A stretch of 44,024 bases of DNA from Shewanella sp. MBTL60-112-B2 (lineage in GTDB: Bacteria; Pseudomonadota; Gammaproteobacteria; Enterobacterales; Shewanellaceae). Made by a program: the position numbers and the translations under genes. The notes beneath the pieces are model-generated. The model was given only the letters and a program-made list of their open reading frames with translations. It made no database searches and was not told where the DNA came from. The first letter of the stretch is position 1. Each line of letters opens with the position of its first letter. Positions 14,649 through 22,728 of the stretch are shown here, in pieces. The DNA lies in NCBI RefSeq assembly GCF_019655055.1, contig NZ_BPFA01000042.1, positions 1 to 44,024 of the forward strand, read 5' to 3'.

Positions 14649-16357
14649 TAGCCTTGTTTCACCCAATTGGCTAGCTGCGCTATCTGTTCACTGGCTTGAT
14701 CTTGGGCAACAGTAACTTCTATAACAGAGGGGCCTGAGTAGGTCATTGCATACTCGTAGGACTCGACAAAGTCAGTTAATGAATCAACCTGATTGTAAGC
14801 GAGGCCAAACATGGCGGCGCCGAAGCCAAACTCGAGTCCATGAGACAAGCGGTAGTAATCGGTTCTTAACTGCTCATTGGGCACAGGCAGTAAGTTAAAG
14901 ATATTACCGCCATCATTATTGAGGATCACTATCACCAGCGGGCTAGTAACCGAGCGTGCGATTGCCAATGAATTAAGGTCGTGTAGCGCCGAAATATCAC
15001 CAATAATAAGGGTGGTCGGTTTACCTTCTGCTGCTGCAACACCACACGCCGTAGCTAACAAACCATCGATACCGGATGCACCACGGTTAGTAAAGACCTT
15101 GGGACTTGAGGGAGTGATAGGGGCAAACATGTCATATAGACGAACTGGGAGACTGTTGCCGATAAATAGTTGTTGCTCATCGGTTTGTCTCTTAGCTATG
15201 GCTCGAATGGTCTGCGCTTCACCAAATTCAGCATGATCAATTTGCTGTTGATATAGCGTTTCTAGGTCATCGTTATGCTGTACAAGCTTGAGCGCCCAGT
15301 TAGCCTCAGAAGATCTTGGCCAAGCTAGCTTAGCAAATTGATGCGCAGGAGAAATCCAAACCTGTTTTGCTTTATGGCTAGGATCCAGCCTTTGTTGCTG
15401 TGGCAGCACCTGCCAATAATCTTTCCAATTCTGCTCATTAAGGTAGTTGATAAGGCGTTTGGAAAGAATGCGACCACCGAAGACAATCACTCTTTCAGCC
15501 TGAGCTAAAAGTGCCTTAGATTTTGGCTGATGCAGCAGCTGGTCGATATTGCCTATGGCAGCAGGATGTTGTCTGAGCTGCGACTGGGCGTCGGTGACAA
15601 TAGGCCAACCTAGCTTGTGGGCTAGCTCAATCAGCTGCTCCGGTTGCTGCTCTGGCGCGAGCGTTGCCGCAACAATAACCCCTTTGCCATGTACGAAGCG
15701 GGCGAGTGCGTCAGATGTAGGCAATAGGCCAGTGCTTAGCTTGGCAAATTGGCTATACGGTGCTGTATTTTGTTGCCACTGCTTAACTGGCGCTAAGTAA
15801 TGTTCAAAATCTACTTTAGGCTCGTTGGGGTACAGGGGCTCACGGTACATACAATTAATATGAACAGGCTGTGATTGGTTGCAAACCGCTTCATCTAACA
15901 GGCTAAGCAATGCTTGAGGAGCAATATTTAGATCGGGTGTAGGCAGGTTTAGTTGCTTGGCATACTGAGCAAAAATAGCAGGCTGAATAATAGCCTGATT
16001 GGCGCCGCAATCGATAAGCTCTGGAGGTCTATCACCAGATAATACGATTAAGGGAACACGAGTCAGCCAAGCCTCGATCACTGCTGGATACAGGTTGGCA
16101 ACTGCAGTGCCTGAGGTGGTAATAATCGCTACAGGTGCTTGACTGGCCTTGGCTAAACCGAGCGCCATAAAGCCGAGCCCACGCTCATCAAAGTGAATGT
16201 GTTGGCTAAGCTTGGTTTGCTTCGCCGCAGCAAGAGTCAGTGGGGTGGAACGAGAACCCGGCGCCATACAGACATGTTTAACGCCTAAGCGGGCCAATTC
16301 CTCTAAGATTAAAGTTCCCCAAAGCAGATTAAGTTCAGCGGTGTGTTCAGTTTGCAT
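14648..16357 (-). CDS. menD: SEPHCHC synthase MenD
   Basis: A thiamine-diphosphate-dependent enzyme of about 569 residues that adds the succinyl group from 2-oxoglutarate to isochorismate, the committed step to menaquinone. The N-terminal family signature is HVCMAPGSRSTPLTLAA, followed by HFDERGLGFMALGLAKAS (catalytic Glu region). The C-terminal ThDP/metal motif starts GDISALHDLNSLA and ends in NNDGGNIFNLLP. ATG 16357 (MQTEHTAELNLLW) aligns with the usual MenD start. Earlier in-frame ATG (16375) and GTG (16423) codons exist. It is the first gene of the menDHCE cluster; no menF, menB or menA is in the window. Confidence 0.95.
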   Translation of the reverse strand: MQTEHTAELNLLWGTLILEELARLGVKHVCMAPGSRSTPLTLAAAKQTKLSQHIHFDERGLGFMALGLAKASQAPVAIITTSGTAVANLYPAVIEAWLTRVPLIVLSGDRPPELIDCGANQAIIQPAIFAQYAKQLNLPTPDLNIAPQALLSLLDEAVCNQSQPVHINCMYREPLYPNEPKVDFEHYLAPVKQWQQNTAPYSQFAKLSTGLLPTSDALARFVHGKGVIVAATLAPEQQPEQLIELAHKLGWPIVTDAQSQLRQHPAAIGNIDQLLHQPKSKALLAQAERVIVFGGRILSKRLINYLNEQNWKDYWQVLPQQQRLDPSHKAKQVWISPAHQFAKLAWPRSSEANWALKLVQHNDDLETLYQQQIDHAEFGEAQTIRAIAKRQTDEQQLFIGNSLPVRLYDMFAPITPSSPKVFTNRGASGIDGLLATACGVAAAEGKPTTLIIGDISALHDLNSLAIARSVTSPLVIVILNNDGGNIFNLLPVPNEQLRTDYYRLSHGLEFGFGAAMFGLAYNQVDSLTDFVESYEYAMTYSGPSVIEVTVAQDQASEQIAQLANWVKQG

Positions 16358-16493
16358 AGATGAGTACCATATCATTGATAGCCTTAGTTTAACTTGCTTT
16401 GCGGCAAAGGAGTATGATCCCACTTAGGTTTTCTTTGCCCTGAGGTAAGCGATAGCTGAAATTGAGAATAATTGTGTTTTGCCTCTCGCCCTA

Positions 16494-16511
16494 ATACCTA
16501 TAATTAGGTAT
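16494..16511. promoter_or_regulatory. Palindrome between divergent menD and a LysR-type regulator
   Basis: A perfect 6-bp inverted repeat with a 6-base spacer, ATACCT-ATAATT-AGGTAT. It lies 137 bases before the menD start and 92 bases before the regulator's probable start. Several T-N11-A arrangements (LysR-type box) fall inside it. A TATAAT at 16552-16557 is a candidate -10 for the regulator. Confidence 0.4.
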
Positions 16512-16602
16512 GTATGTGATTGATGTAGCAAAACTGTTTATTTTTCAGTGTTATAATTTGTATACAAAAATTAACAAAAATGTGTTTTTAGGCAAGGGTC
16601 TG

Positions 16603-17580
16603 ATGCGTAGGGAATTTTCAAAGTTAGATTATTTCACTCTTAAGGTGTTTATTGGGTTAGTTGAGTTTAAAAATGGCTCTGTGGTGGCACAGAAACTTAA
16701 CACTACTCAGCCTAAAGTGAGTCGTGCTCTGAGCAATATGCGTGAAGTGATCCACGATGAGTTGTTTATCAGACGTCAGTATGGTGTCGAGCCTAACCTG
16801 ATGGCGGACAGACTGTACCCTCTTGCTAAGTCTATTGTGCAAGGCTATGAGCAGATGGCAGAGATTACCAGTTATTCAACTGACAGTAATCGGTTGATTA
16901 TCGCTGCTCAGGAGCATTTATCTGGATTCTTAGTCGAATCAATTACCGAAATTTGTCAGGGCTTAGGCCGCGAGATGTCGGTCGTTATTCAGCCTTGGAG
17001 TGATAATGTTCAGGAGCTATTGGCACAAGGTAAGATTGATTACGCGATTACGGTTAACTCAAAGCAATCTGAGGCGGTAAAAAACGTCAAGGTTGGTGAT
17101 GTACGCTATTTTTTCCTGGCCGCTAACAAGAATCACCCTCTGTTTAAGCAAGAGTTAACTTTGCAGCGCTTGCTGGAAAATAAGTTGGTGTTTATCAATT
17201 ATTCCAAAGTGGGCTTGGTGGATCACTGGTTTGAAAGTTATGCAAAAGATCGTTCTTTAGATCTTAAGCTGAGCTTTAAGACAACGAGCTTAGCGATGGC
17301 GCTTAATCATATTGCTAAGACAGATGATGTTTGTTTAAGTGCTTCAGTTTTCTCCTATCTTTATTTCAATAATCGCAATGATATTGATTATGTCGATGCA
17401 ACTGAGTTTTTTAATCAAGTGTTGTTTCCTCAGCGTAATCGTGAGCGCTACACTTACTTCTTGCAGTACCATCAGTCTCATGAAAATGACTTCTCTCAGG
17501 CATTATCTAAGTTGCTACAGCAAAAGTTTACTCTTGCACAAGAGCTGTATGAGCAGCAAAAACTAGCTAAAGTGGCTTAG
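16603..17580 (+). CDS. LysR-type transcriptional regulator
   Basis: A 325-residue protein with an N-terminal winged helix-turn-helix: LDYFTLKVFIGLVEFKNGSVVAQKLNTTQPKVSRALSNM with spacing typical of LysR, then a LysR-substrate-like domain. The start at ATG 16603 (MRREFSKLDYF) is chosen because AAGGG lies just upstream and the longer frame adds an unlikely 31-residue tail. It is divergent from menD and could regulate it, though it resembles no effector-specific subgroup I can name. It lacks the usual highly conserved effector-domain motifs, so it is a divergent member. A weak CTGAGC/GCTCAG hairpin follows the stop. Confidence 0.8.
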   Translation: MRREFSKLDYFTLKVFIGLVEFKNGSVVAQKLNTTQPKVSRALSNMREVIHDELFIRRQYGVEPNLMADRLYPLAKSIVQGYEQMAEITSYSTDSNRLIIAAQEHLSGFLVESITEICQGLGREMSVVIQPWSDNVQELLAQGKIDYAITVNSKQSEAVKNVKVGDVRYFFLAANKNHPLFKQELTLQRLLENKLVFINYSKVGLVDHWFESYAKDRSLDLKLSFKTTSLAMALNHIAKTDDVCLSASVFSYLYFNNRNDIDYVDATEFFNQVLFPQRNRERYTYFLQYHQSHENDFSQALSKLLQQKFTLAQELYEQQKLAKVA

Positions 17581-17927
17581 CTAAAGCAATGTGCTGAGCT
17601 CTGGGCTCAGCCGTTACTTATCTACCAAACTAAAGTATGTACACACTTCCTCTAAAAATCGCTATTCGCTGACGACTTTTGGAGGAAATCCCCATACAAG
17701 CCTTATTAAATAAGTTAGTCCTACCTTGAAGTTATTCGATTTTAATATCTGAACTTGCATTATAAATATCTGTTTTGAAAGGTAAAATATTGTGACAGTT
17801 AGGGCAGTTCTGCGATCTAAATCTATCTGAAATAAATATGATGGTATATTTTATCATCAAGAACAGTCTTGTATTGGAAATCTTGAGTGGGAAGCACTGT
17901 TGATTTTAAATTGATTCGTAGAAGGTA
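17581..17927. other. Intergenic spacer without recognised genes
   Basis: AT-rich spacer between the LysR-type gene and the convergent cytochrome gene. Apart from a 6-bp hairpin at 17594-17610 I see no ORF, RNA or repeat. The long distance after a stop codon leaves room for an unrecognised small RNA. Confidence 0.4.
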
Positions 17928-17961
17928 AAAGGCCCGCGTCTGATGAAGGGCGCGGACCTTT
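17928..17961 (-). terminator. Terminator of the triheme cytochrome gene
   Basis: AAAGG-C-CCGCG (17928-17938) pairs with CGCGG-A-CCTT (17951-17960) with one mismatch. On the minus strand it is followed by TTTT, 23 bases after the stop. Confidence 0.75.
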
Positions 17962-17983
17962 GCAGGGACTGGTTAGATAGGTG

Positions 17984-18289
17984 CTATTCGTCTGTTTCTT
18001 GCTCGTATTGCTCCATGTTCATCTTACGTGCGAGATCTTCGGGCGTGTGATGGCAGAGGCCGCAATCTTTATCTAGGGTCTTTTGGCTAGGCAGCACTGG
18101 AGGCAGGTCGTCTCCCTCTTTCCAGCGATGACAATCCATGCAGCTGACTGCATCTAGATGGACTTCGGTATCTATCCATATATGAGCAGGTGTTTGCTTC
18201 CACTTTTCATCATGACACTCAGTACAGCTGTCGATAGCAGAAGCATTTGAACTAACGAGTAATAGTAATAAAACTGCAAGCTTTTTCAT
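17984..18289 (-). CDS. Small periplasmic triheme cytochrome c
   Basis: A 101-residue exported protein. The signal peptide MKKLAVLLLLLVSSNASA is followed by mature sequence with three CXXCH heme motifs: CTECH (about residues 22-26), CMDCH (50-54) and CGLCH (76-80). Extra histidines (in PAHIWI, EVHLDA and the HH after the third motif) could serve as distal ligands. The C-terminus is acidic. It is divergent from a cysteine-rich LysR-type regulator at 18492. Shewanella periplasmic cytochromes of this size shuttle electrons between inner-membrane quinol oxidisers and terminal reductases. I cannot assign this one to a named family. Confidence 0.85.
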   Translation of the reverse strand: MKKLAVLLLLLVSSNASAIDSCTECHDEKWKQTPAHIWIDTEVHLDAVSCMDCHRWKEGDDLPPVLPSQKTLDKDCGLCHHTPEDLARKMNMEQYEQETDE

Positions 18290-18491
18290 CTGTTATCGTC
18301 CTGTAAGTGGTTGAAAGTTGTCGCTTTAAGTGTTATTTATCAGTGGCCTATCTATGGAGCGTATTCTACCTAGAATTATTGGTATTGTATTTTTAGAGGT
18401 GAGTATTTGCAGCGTAAAGCAATATTTTCAGTTTGAAGAAAATACAATTTCAATAATTAAAAATAACCCTAGGTAAATTAAGGAACTGACG

Positions 18492-19448
18492 ATGATAGAC
18501 GTCGATGTGAAGGCGTTGGTGATTTTTAAGTCTGTTTATGAAACGGGATGCTGTGGGGAGACTTCTCGGCAGTACCGAATCTCTAACTCTAAAGTGACTC
18601 GTTATCTTTCAAGTTTAAGGGAGTATTACCAAGATTCGCTATTTATAAGAAAAAAGGAAGGTTTCATTCCAACAGCTAGAGCGAAGGCGATATACCCCAA
18701 AATTTGTGAAATCAGCGAGTTGTTATCAGCTATCAGTGTCACAGAAATCTGCTTAACGCCTAAGAAAGAGTGCACTATTGCTGTGCCGCCTACGCTGTCG
18801 GTAGGCTTGCCGGAATTTATCGATAGTGATTTAGAAAGCTGTAGCTTGAGTGCTTCTACTCACATCAAGCATGTAAGGCCTCAAACCTGCGAAGAGATGC
18901 TGCAAGGTGGGATGTGCTTAGCCGTTATACAAGATGATGATCACAGCACCCAAGAGTCCTTAAAGAGGCACAAGTCGACACTTATGGCCACCCCTATTGG
19001 AACGGGGCAGTTTGTGTATATTATTGCTCGGGAGGAGCATCCTGTGTGGTTTAGTGGCTTATCTTTAGTGGATATCGCTCACTACCCCTTTGTGGTAACG
19101 GCGATTGAAGGGTTTAACGATATTCGGGATCCACTGGAAGCTTATTGTGAGCAAAACCAACTAGCTTTAGGCTCTGTTTATAAAACCCATAGCCTCGCAG
19201 GGCTGATTACAAAGTTGCGCAGTAGTGATGCAATTTCATTTATCGGTACACACTGCGCCGCAGAATTTGTTGGTATGGTTCATGGTCTTAAAGCAGTAAA
19301 AATGTGCGAACAGCAATATGAATTACTTCATTCGGTTATTCGTAAGCCAAGTTACTCGCTATTATCGCGATGTGATCACGCATGTAACTGCCCAGAAGGT
19401 TTCGTTAGTGGCATCAAAGCCTATATTTTGCAGCAAATTAGCGATTAG
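18492..19448 (+). CDS. Cysteine-rich LysR-type transcriptional regulator
   Basis: A 318-residue protein with an N-terminal LysR-type helix-turn-helix (residues about 6-62: VKALVIFKSVYETG, then SNSKVTRYLSSLREYYQDSLFIRK), followed by a degenerate effector domain. About 14 cysteines are unusual for the family. They include a CC pair at the start of the recognition region (ETGCCGETS) and CDHACNC near residues 296-302, which could bind metal or sense redox state. It is divergent from the triheme cytochrome gene, with about 200 bases between starts, so that gene is its most likely target. The Shine-Dalgarno AAGGA lies nine bases before the ATG. Confidence 0.78.
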   Translation: MIDVDVKALVIFKSVYETGCCGETSRQYRISNSKVTRYLSSLREYYQDSLFIRKKEGFIPTARAKAIYPKICEISELLSAISVTEICLTPKKECTIAVPPTLSVGLPEFIDSDLESCSLSASTHIKHVRPQTCEEMLQGGMCLAVIQDDDHSTQESLKRHKSTLMATPIGTGQFVYIIAREEHPVWFSGLSLVDIAHYPFVVTAIEGFNDIRDPLEAYCEQNQLALGSVYKTHSLAGLITKLRSSDAISFIGTHCAAEFVGMVHGLKAVKMCEQQYELLHSVIRKPSYSLLSRCDHACNCPEGFVSGIKAYILQQISD

Positions 19449-19501
19449 CTAAAATAGTAACCTTTGCTTACCTGTGGGTTTAAAGATAATAAATATTTAG
19501 C

Positions 19502-19963
19502 CTAAGAAGATTTATCTTTTTGTTCCATCGCGATATTTCGCATTTGAATGAGCTCACTATGGCGTAAATAAAATAGCTCTGCGGTTCGACGGATAATTTG
19601 ATCTTCATACTGACATAGATGGCCATCGGCGTAGGCCAGTTGCCACATAGCTAAGATTAGCTGCTGCTTTTGAGCCACATCAAAGTTGTCATTAATAGCT
19701 TGAGTGAACTCGTATAAAGAGGTCGATTTTTGCTGTGATGTTTTAGCCTCACTAATCAGGCTTTGCACATCATCGGTGCTTAGACTCAGTGTTGTCGTCA
19801 GCAGATCAGGAAGTAACTTAGCTTCTTGCTCTGACATGCTTTCGTCAGCCATGACAACCTCTAGCAATAAACTTGCGGCAGCAAGATTTAAGTGCTCTTG
19901 ACGTTCTTCGTCTGAAAGAGTGGCTTGCGGGTTACCAAAGAATTGTTTGAGCTTAGCGATCAT
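19502..19963 (-). CDS. TerB-like domain protein
   Basis: A 153-residue all-helical cytoplasmic protein. The sequence has the two TerB half-motifs: LLLEVVMADESMSEQEAKLLPDLL near residue 33 and MWQLAYADGHLCQYEDQIIRRTAELF near residue 107. Their acidic residues form the metal-binding site in TerB structures. In tellurite resistance operons TerB works with other Ter proteins; stand-alone copies like this are common in Shewanella and their role is unclear. No other ter gene is nearby. Transcription is convergent with the LysR-type gene. Confidence 0.82.
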   Translation of the reverse strand: MIAKLKQFFGNPQATLSDEERQEHLNLAAASLLLEVVMADESMSEQEAKLLPDLLTTTLSLSTDDVQSLISEAKTSQQKSTSLYEFTQAINDNFDVAQKQQLILAMWQLAYADGHLCQYEDQIIRRTAELFYLRHSELIQMRNIAMEQKDKSS

Positions 19964-20351
19964 ATTGGCTCCTAAAGCTAAGTGCGGTAATTGATGTCAC
20001 AGGTGTTTAGAGTTTAATTTCTCAAGAGAGTTCCTTTGTCCGTTAAGCTATCTTAAACATCTGCCAGCAATTACGTCTGATTACTATTTATTTCTAATGC
20101 CACTCTTGCATAAATTACATTGAAAACTCATCGATTTAGCGGCCGATGTGAACCTTTGGCTCGCAACTGATATTTAATTTTAGACCAATTAGTCATAGTG
20201 TGCAGCTGCTTTTATCCATTGCAACCTTTCATCTTTTTCATTGATCTATAAAGTCTTTCTTACTTGGAAGGATGATTTTATTAACACATTCTGCAGTTTA
20301 AAAGCGGTAAAACTTCTGTTCCATTCTTTAATGTCGCAAAACCTTAACTAA

Positions 20352-20419
20352 GTTTTCAGTCGAAACCATTTGACAGTTAATTAGACTTGTATAAACTAAA
20401 TGTTGTTTCGAGGCGAAAC
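20352..20419 (+). promoter_or_regulatory. Promoter flanked by two MarR-type operators
   Basis: Two 15-base palindrome-like sites, GTTTTCAGTCGAAAC (20352-20366) and GTTTCGAGGCGAAAC (20405-20419, perfect 6-3-6). Between them lies TTGACA (20370-20375), 16 bases, then TAAACT (20392-20397). One site abuts -35 and the other covers the expected start. The same site type flanks the marR promoter. The rest of the 487-base gap (19964-20351) shows nothing clear. Confidence 0.7.
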
Positions 20420-20450
20420 TAGATTTCATTAATTAAAAGGACTCTACATT

Positions 20451-20672
20451 ATGAATAAGCCCGTTTTTTATCATGCCGGATGTACTATTTGTGTTGAAGC
20501 AGAACAGGAAGTTGCTAAAGCACTAAATGCAGAAATTGTTCACTTAGGTGAGCAACCAGAACGTATATCTGAAGCTGAAGCTGCAGGTGTGCAATCAGTC
20601 CCGGCTGTATTGCTCAATAATGGTGTGTTCCACATTAACTTTGGCGCTGCGCTAGCAGATCTTAAAGCTTAG
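20451..20672 (+). CDS. Small thioredoxin/glutaredoxin-fold protein with CTIC motif
   Basis: A 73-residue cytoplasmic protein without a signal peptide. It starts MNKPVFYHAGCTICVEAEQEV. A beta strand followed by Cys-Thr-Ile-Cys at the start of a helix is the active-site layout of glutaredoxin-like proteins. VQSVPAVLLNNGVFHINFG supplies the cis-proline turn (SVPA) and the last two strands. It is smaller than classical glutaredoxin (about 85) but near the size of small thioredoxins. Its promoter is bracketed by the MarR-type operators, and it is the first gene of a three-gene set. Probably a thiol-disulfide or metal-transfer protein. Confidence 0.75.
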   Translation: MNKPVFYHAGCTICVEAEQEVAKALNAEIVHLGEQPERISEAEAAGVQSVPAVLLNNGVFHINFGAALADLKA

Positions 20673-20680
20673 TGATTATT

Positions 20681-20704
20681 GGGCAGTATTTTTACTGCCC
20701 TTTT
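20681..20704 (+). terminator. Terminator or attenuator after the thioredoxin-like gene
   Basis: GGGCAGTA (20681-20688) pairs perfectly with TACTGCCC (20693-20700) around TTTT and is followed by TTTT. It lies 20 bases before the next gene, so it probably lowers rather than abolishes downstream expression. Confidence 0.75.
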
Positions 20705-20724
20705 AATATAGAACGGAGGCTCCG

Positions 20725-21465
20725 ATGAATAAGTATCTTGTTGCTGCCATTACACTGGCGTTGAGTTCAAATGTGTTTGCAGATGCCGGCCATCATGGTC
20801 ATATCCTAAGTCAGTCGAGTGATAAGGTTGCCAGTGAATTTGACCTAACTCATGCCAAAGTAGTTAAAAATGGCACTTCGCTGACTTTTCAGGCTGAGGT
20901 GACTGGTAAGCTGGGTCAAAAGAGACCGCAATCGATTGGTAAGTTGGCAGGAGCTGAAGTTTACAGCTATGTTTGGCCTACTAATCTTGACTCTGAAGCT
21001 GTGGGCTTTGAAAAAGGTCAGGGTATTTTAGCGCTTGCTGTGACTTCACACCCTGATTTTGATGACACACCAAAGTTTGATGAAAATCTGGATGGTGATA
21101 AGGCCAATGATGGCAACGAATGGCATTCTCACTGGGTCGTATTAGCTAAAGATGAAGCTTGTGGCGGCGGCTTGAAAGTGAAAGATATTCCCGAGGGAAT
21201 GGAGCCAGCATTACCGGTCACTTGGCCTGGTTTACCCATCTATATTGATAGTCCTGGCTACACGCCAGAATTTGTTAAGAATTCAGTATCGGTAGAAGTA
21301 CCGACTAAAGATATTTCTTTCCAAGAAGACTTCAAATTCGATGCTGTTACTGCTGTATTGAAAGTCAATGCCAGTGTGCATAATCCTTTGCTGTGCGTAA
21401 CGCAAGTTAACGATATCGCTTCAGGTGATCTTTCGCTGCCCGGTAAAGTGGTCGCTAGAAAATAA
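20725..21465 (+). CDS. Exported protein of unknown function, His-rich N-terminus
   Basis: A 246-residue protein with a signal peptide (MNKYLVAAITLALSSNVFA). The mature N-terminus is DAGHHGHIL, and an internal EWHSHWVVL adds more histidines, so metal binding is possible. Only two cysteines are present (ACGGG near 149 and LLCVTQ near 225), which may form a disulfide. An acidic stretch (DENLDGDKANDGNEW) resembles a calcium or metal loop. I do not recognise the family. Its neighbours are a thioredoxin-like protein upstream and a DUF2024 protein 10 bases downstream. The Shine-Dalgarno GGAGG lies seven bases before the ATG. Confidence 0.7.
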   Translation: MNKYLVAAITLALSSNVFADAGHHGHILSQSSDKVASEFDLTHAKVVKNGTSLTFQAEVTGKLGQKRPQSIGKLAGAEVYSYVWPTNLDSEAVGFEKGQGILALAVTSHPDFDDTPKFDENLDGDKANDGNEWHSHWVVLAKDEACGGGLKVKDIPEGMEPALPVTWPGLPIYIDSPGYTPEFVKNSVSVEVPTKDISFQEDFKFDAVTAVLKVNASVHNPLLCVTQVNDIASGDLSLPGKVVARK

Positions 21466-21475
21466 CAGGTAAATT

Positions 21476-21736
21476 ATGTCTATTCATGTTTTTGATACCT
21501 ATGCATACACGACTTCAGGCAAACGTATACACTTTGATGTACTCTTGCCTAAACGTGATGCGGAGCTCGCGCTAACTATTGCCAAGCAATGGCTGAATGA
21601 AATTGGTGAACAGGGAGCTGAAATTCGTAGTGATGGCTGTTCGTTTTGCCATACAGCACCTTCAGTGCCTGAGTATGATGAAGCCATAAAAAGACAAGGT
21701 TATGCCATCTATAAATTAGAAGGTTGCCCGGCATAG
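21476..21736 (+). CDS. DUF2024 family protein
   Basis: An 86-residue cytoplasmic protein that I recognise as DUF2024: HVFDTYAYTTSGKRIHFDVLLP, AIAKQWL-like helix, then the conserved CSFCH followed by YAIYKLEGCP at the C-terminus. A structure of a family member is known, but I know of no function. The conserved CxxCH and the final Cys could bind a metal; the motif is not a heme site here because there is no export signal. It follows the exported protein gene by 10 bases and is the last gene before a terminator. Confidence 0.85.
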   Translation: MSIHVFDTYAYTTSGKRIHFDVLLPKRDAELALTIAKQWLNEIGEQGAEIRSDGCSFCHTAPSVPEYDEAIKRQGYAIYKLEGCPA

Positions 21737-21768
21737 TCAGTTAGACAAATTCATTATATTTTTATGAT

Positions 21769-21791
21769 AGCCAAGCATTGCTTGGCTTTTT
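21769..21791 (+). terminator. Terminator of the DUF2024 operon
   Basis: AGCCAAG (21769-21775) pairs with CTTGGCT (21781-21787) around CATTG, followed by a T run, 33 bases after the stop. Confidence 0.9.
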
Positions 21792-21844
21792 GTCGCTATT
21801 GATTCAATTGGTAAGCATAGTTTGCTGGCTATTGAGCTCTGTCG

Positions 21845-22429
21845 TTACTCATTAACGGCCTTAATTTGGTGCTCGCGACAAATGAGTTCACCAAACTTCT
21901 TAGGGAGAGTTTGTTGGGTGAGCTGGCATAAAAACAAAGTCTGACTTTTTGGCAAATGATAAATGCAGGTCTGGCACAGTCCAAAAGCTGTCGAGCTCGT
22001 TTCTATTTGCATATCCGCTAATAAATTCTCTAATTGCAGTTTTAAACTATTATTCTCATTGTCTGTACAGCGCTCTAATGCACTTCTTAAGCTGGTTGGG
22101 GGCATAGTTTGTTCGGCAATCGCTTTACCTGATTCTGTTAAGCTTAAATGGAATACGCGTTTATCGTGGCTATCTTTTGTTTTTATCACATAGCCTTTAT
22201 TCTCAAGCAATGTGATTGATTGAGATGTCGTGCCTTTGGTTGTACCTAGAAAATCTCTCACGGCAGCAGGAGTATCGCTGAACTTATTGCAGCGATTTAA
22301 GTAAAAGAGTACTTCCAAATGTACTGGATGCAAGCCATGACTGAGTCCAGCCTGCCTTACCTCATTGCGAAATAGTGTGCTTAAGCGTTCTAATAGGTCG
22401 CAAATGTTGCTTGTATTTGTATTTTTCAC
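21845..22429 (-). CDS. MarR-type regulator with C-terminal cysteine cluster
   Basis: A 194-residue winged helix-turn-helix protein: HLEVLFYLNRCNKF, TPAAVRDFLGTTKGTTSQSI (recognition helix), then LENKGYVIKTKDSHDKRVFHLSLTESG (wing). The C-terminus adds CQTC, a Cys in FLCQLTQ and ICREHQ, a possible Zn or Fe-S site and a candidate sensor. The start is GTG at 22429; no better ATG lies nearby. It is convergent with the 20451-21736 genes. Both promoters carry the same paired 15-base operators, so it probably represses itself and that operon. Confidence 0.85.
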   Translation of the reverse strand: MKNTNTSNICDLLERLSTLFRNEVRQAGLSHGLHPVHLEVLFYLNRCNKFSDTPAAVRDFLGTTKGTTSQSITLLENKGYVIKTKDSHDKRVFHLSLTESGKAIAEQTMPPTSLRSALERCTDNENNSLKLQLENLLADMQIETSSTAFGLCQTCIYHLPKSQTLFLCQLTQQTLPKKFGELICREHQIKAVNE

Positions 22430-22445
22430 TGTTTATATCACTTAA

Positions 22446-22516
22446 GTTTTTATTCGAAACAATATTGAGCAGTATAGCACTGCTGATAAAATGTGAAAAT
22501 AACTTCGAGTCGAAAT
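22446..22516 (-). promoter_or_regulatory. marR promoter flanked by two 15-base operators
   Basis: Sites GTTTTTATTCGAAAC (22446-22460) and ACTTCGAGTCGAAAT (22502-22516) enclose a minus-strand -10 TATACT (22471-22476). This is the same arrangement and almost the same spacing (56 against 53 bases) as the promoter at 20352-20419. An additional palindrome AGCAGT-ATAGC-ACTGCT overlaps the -10. Confidence 0.65.
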
Positions 22517-22728
22517 GATTGTGGCTATTTATTCGCTTTGAATTAGTTTGCTATAAACGCTCTGGGTAGAGCAACGGCTTATATCGATTGCTATAAGGCA
22601 GCTTTAGGGTTTTGAAAGCAAATCTGGGCTAGGAGGCTGTATACTTGTATGTTCTGCTTATTTAGCAGAAATTTTGCGGTTTATTCGTTTAATATTACTT
22701 CGAAAAAACCGCAAGAGTATTTAGCTAA

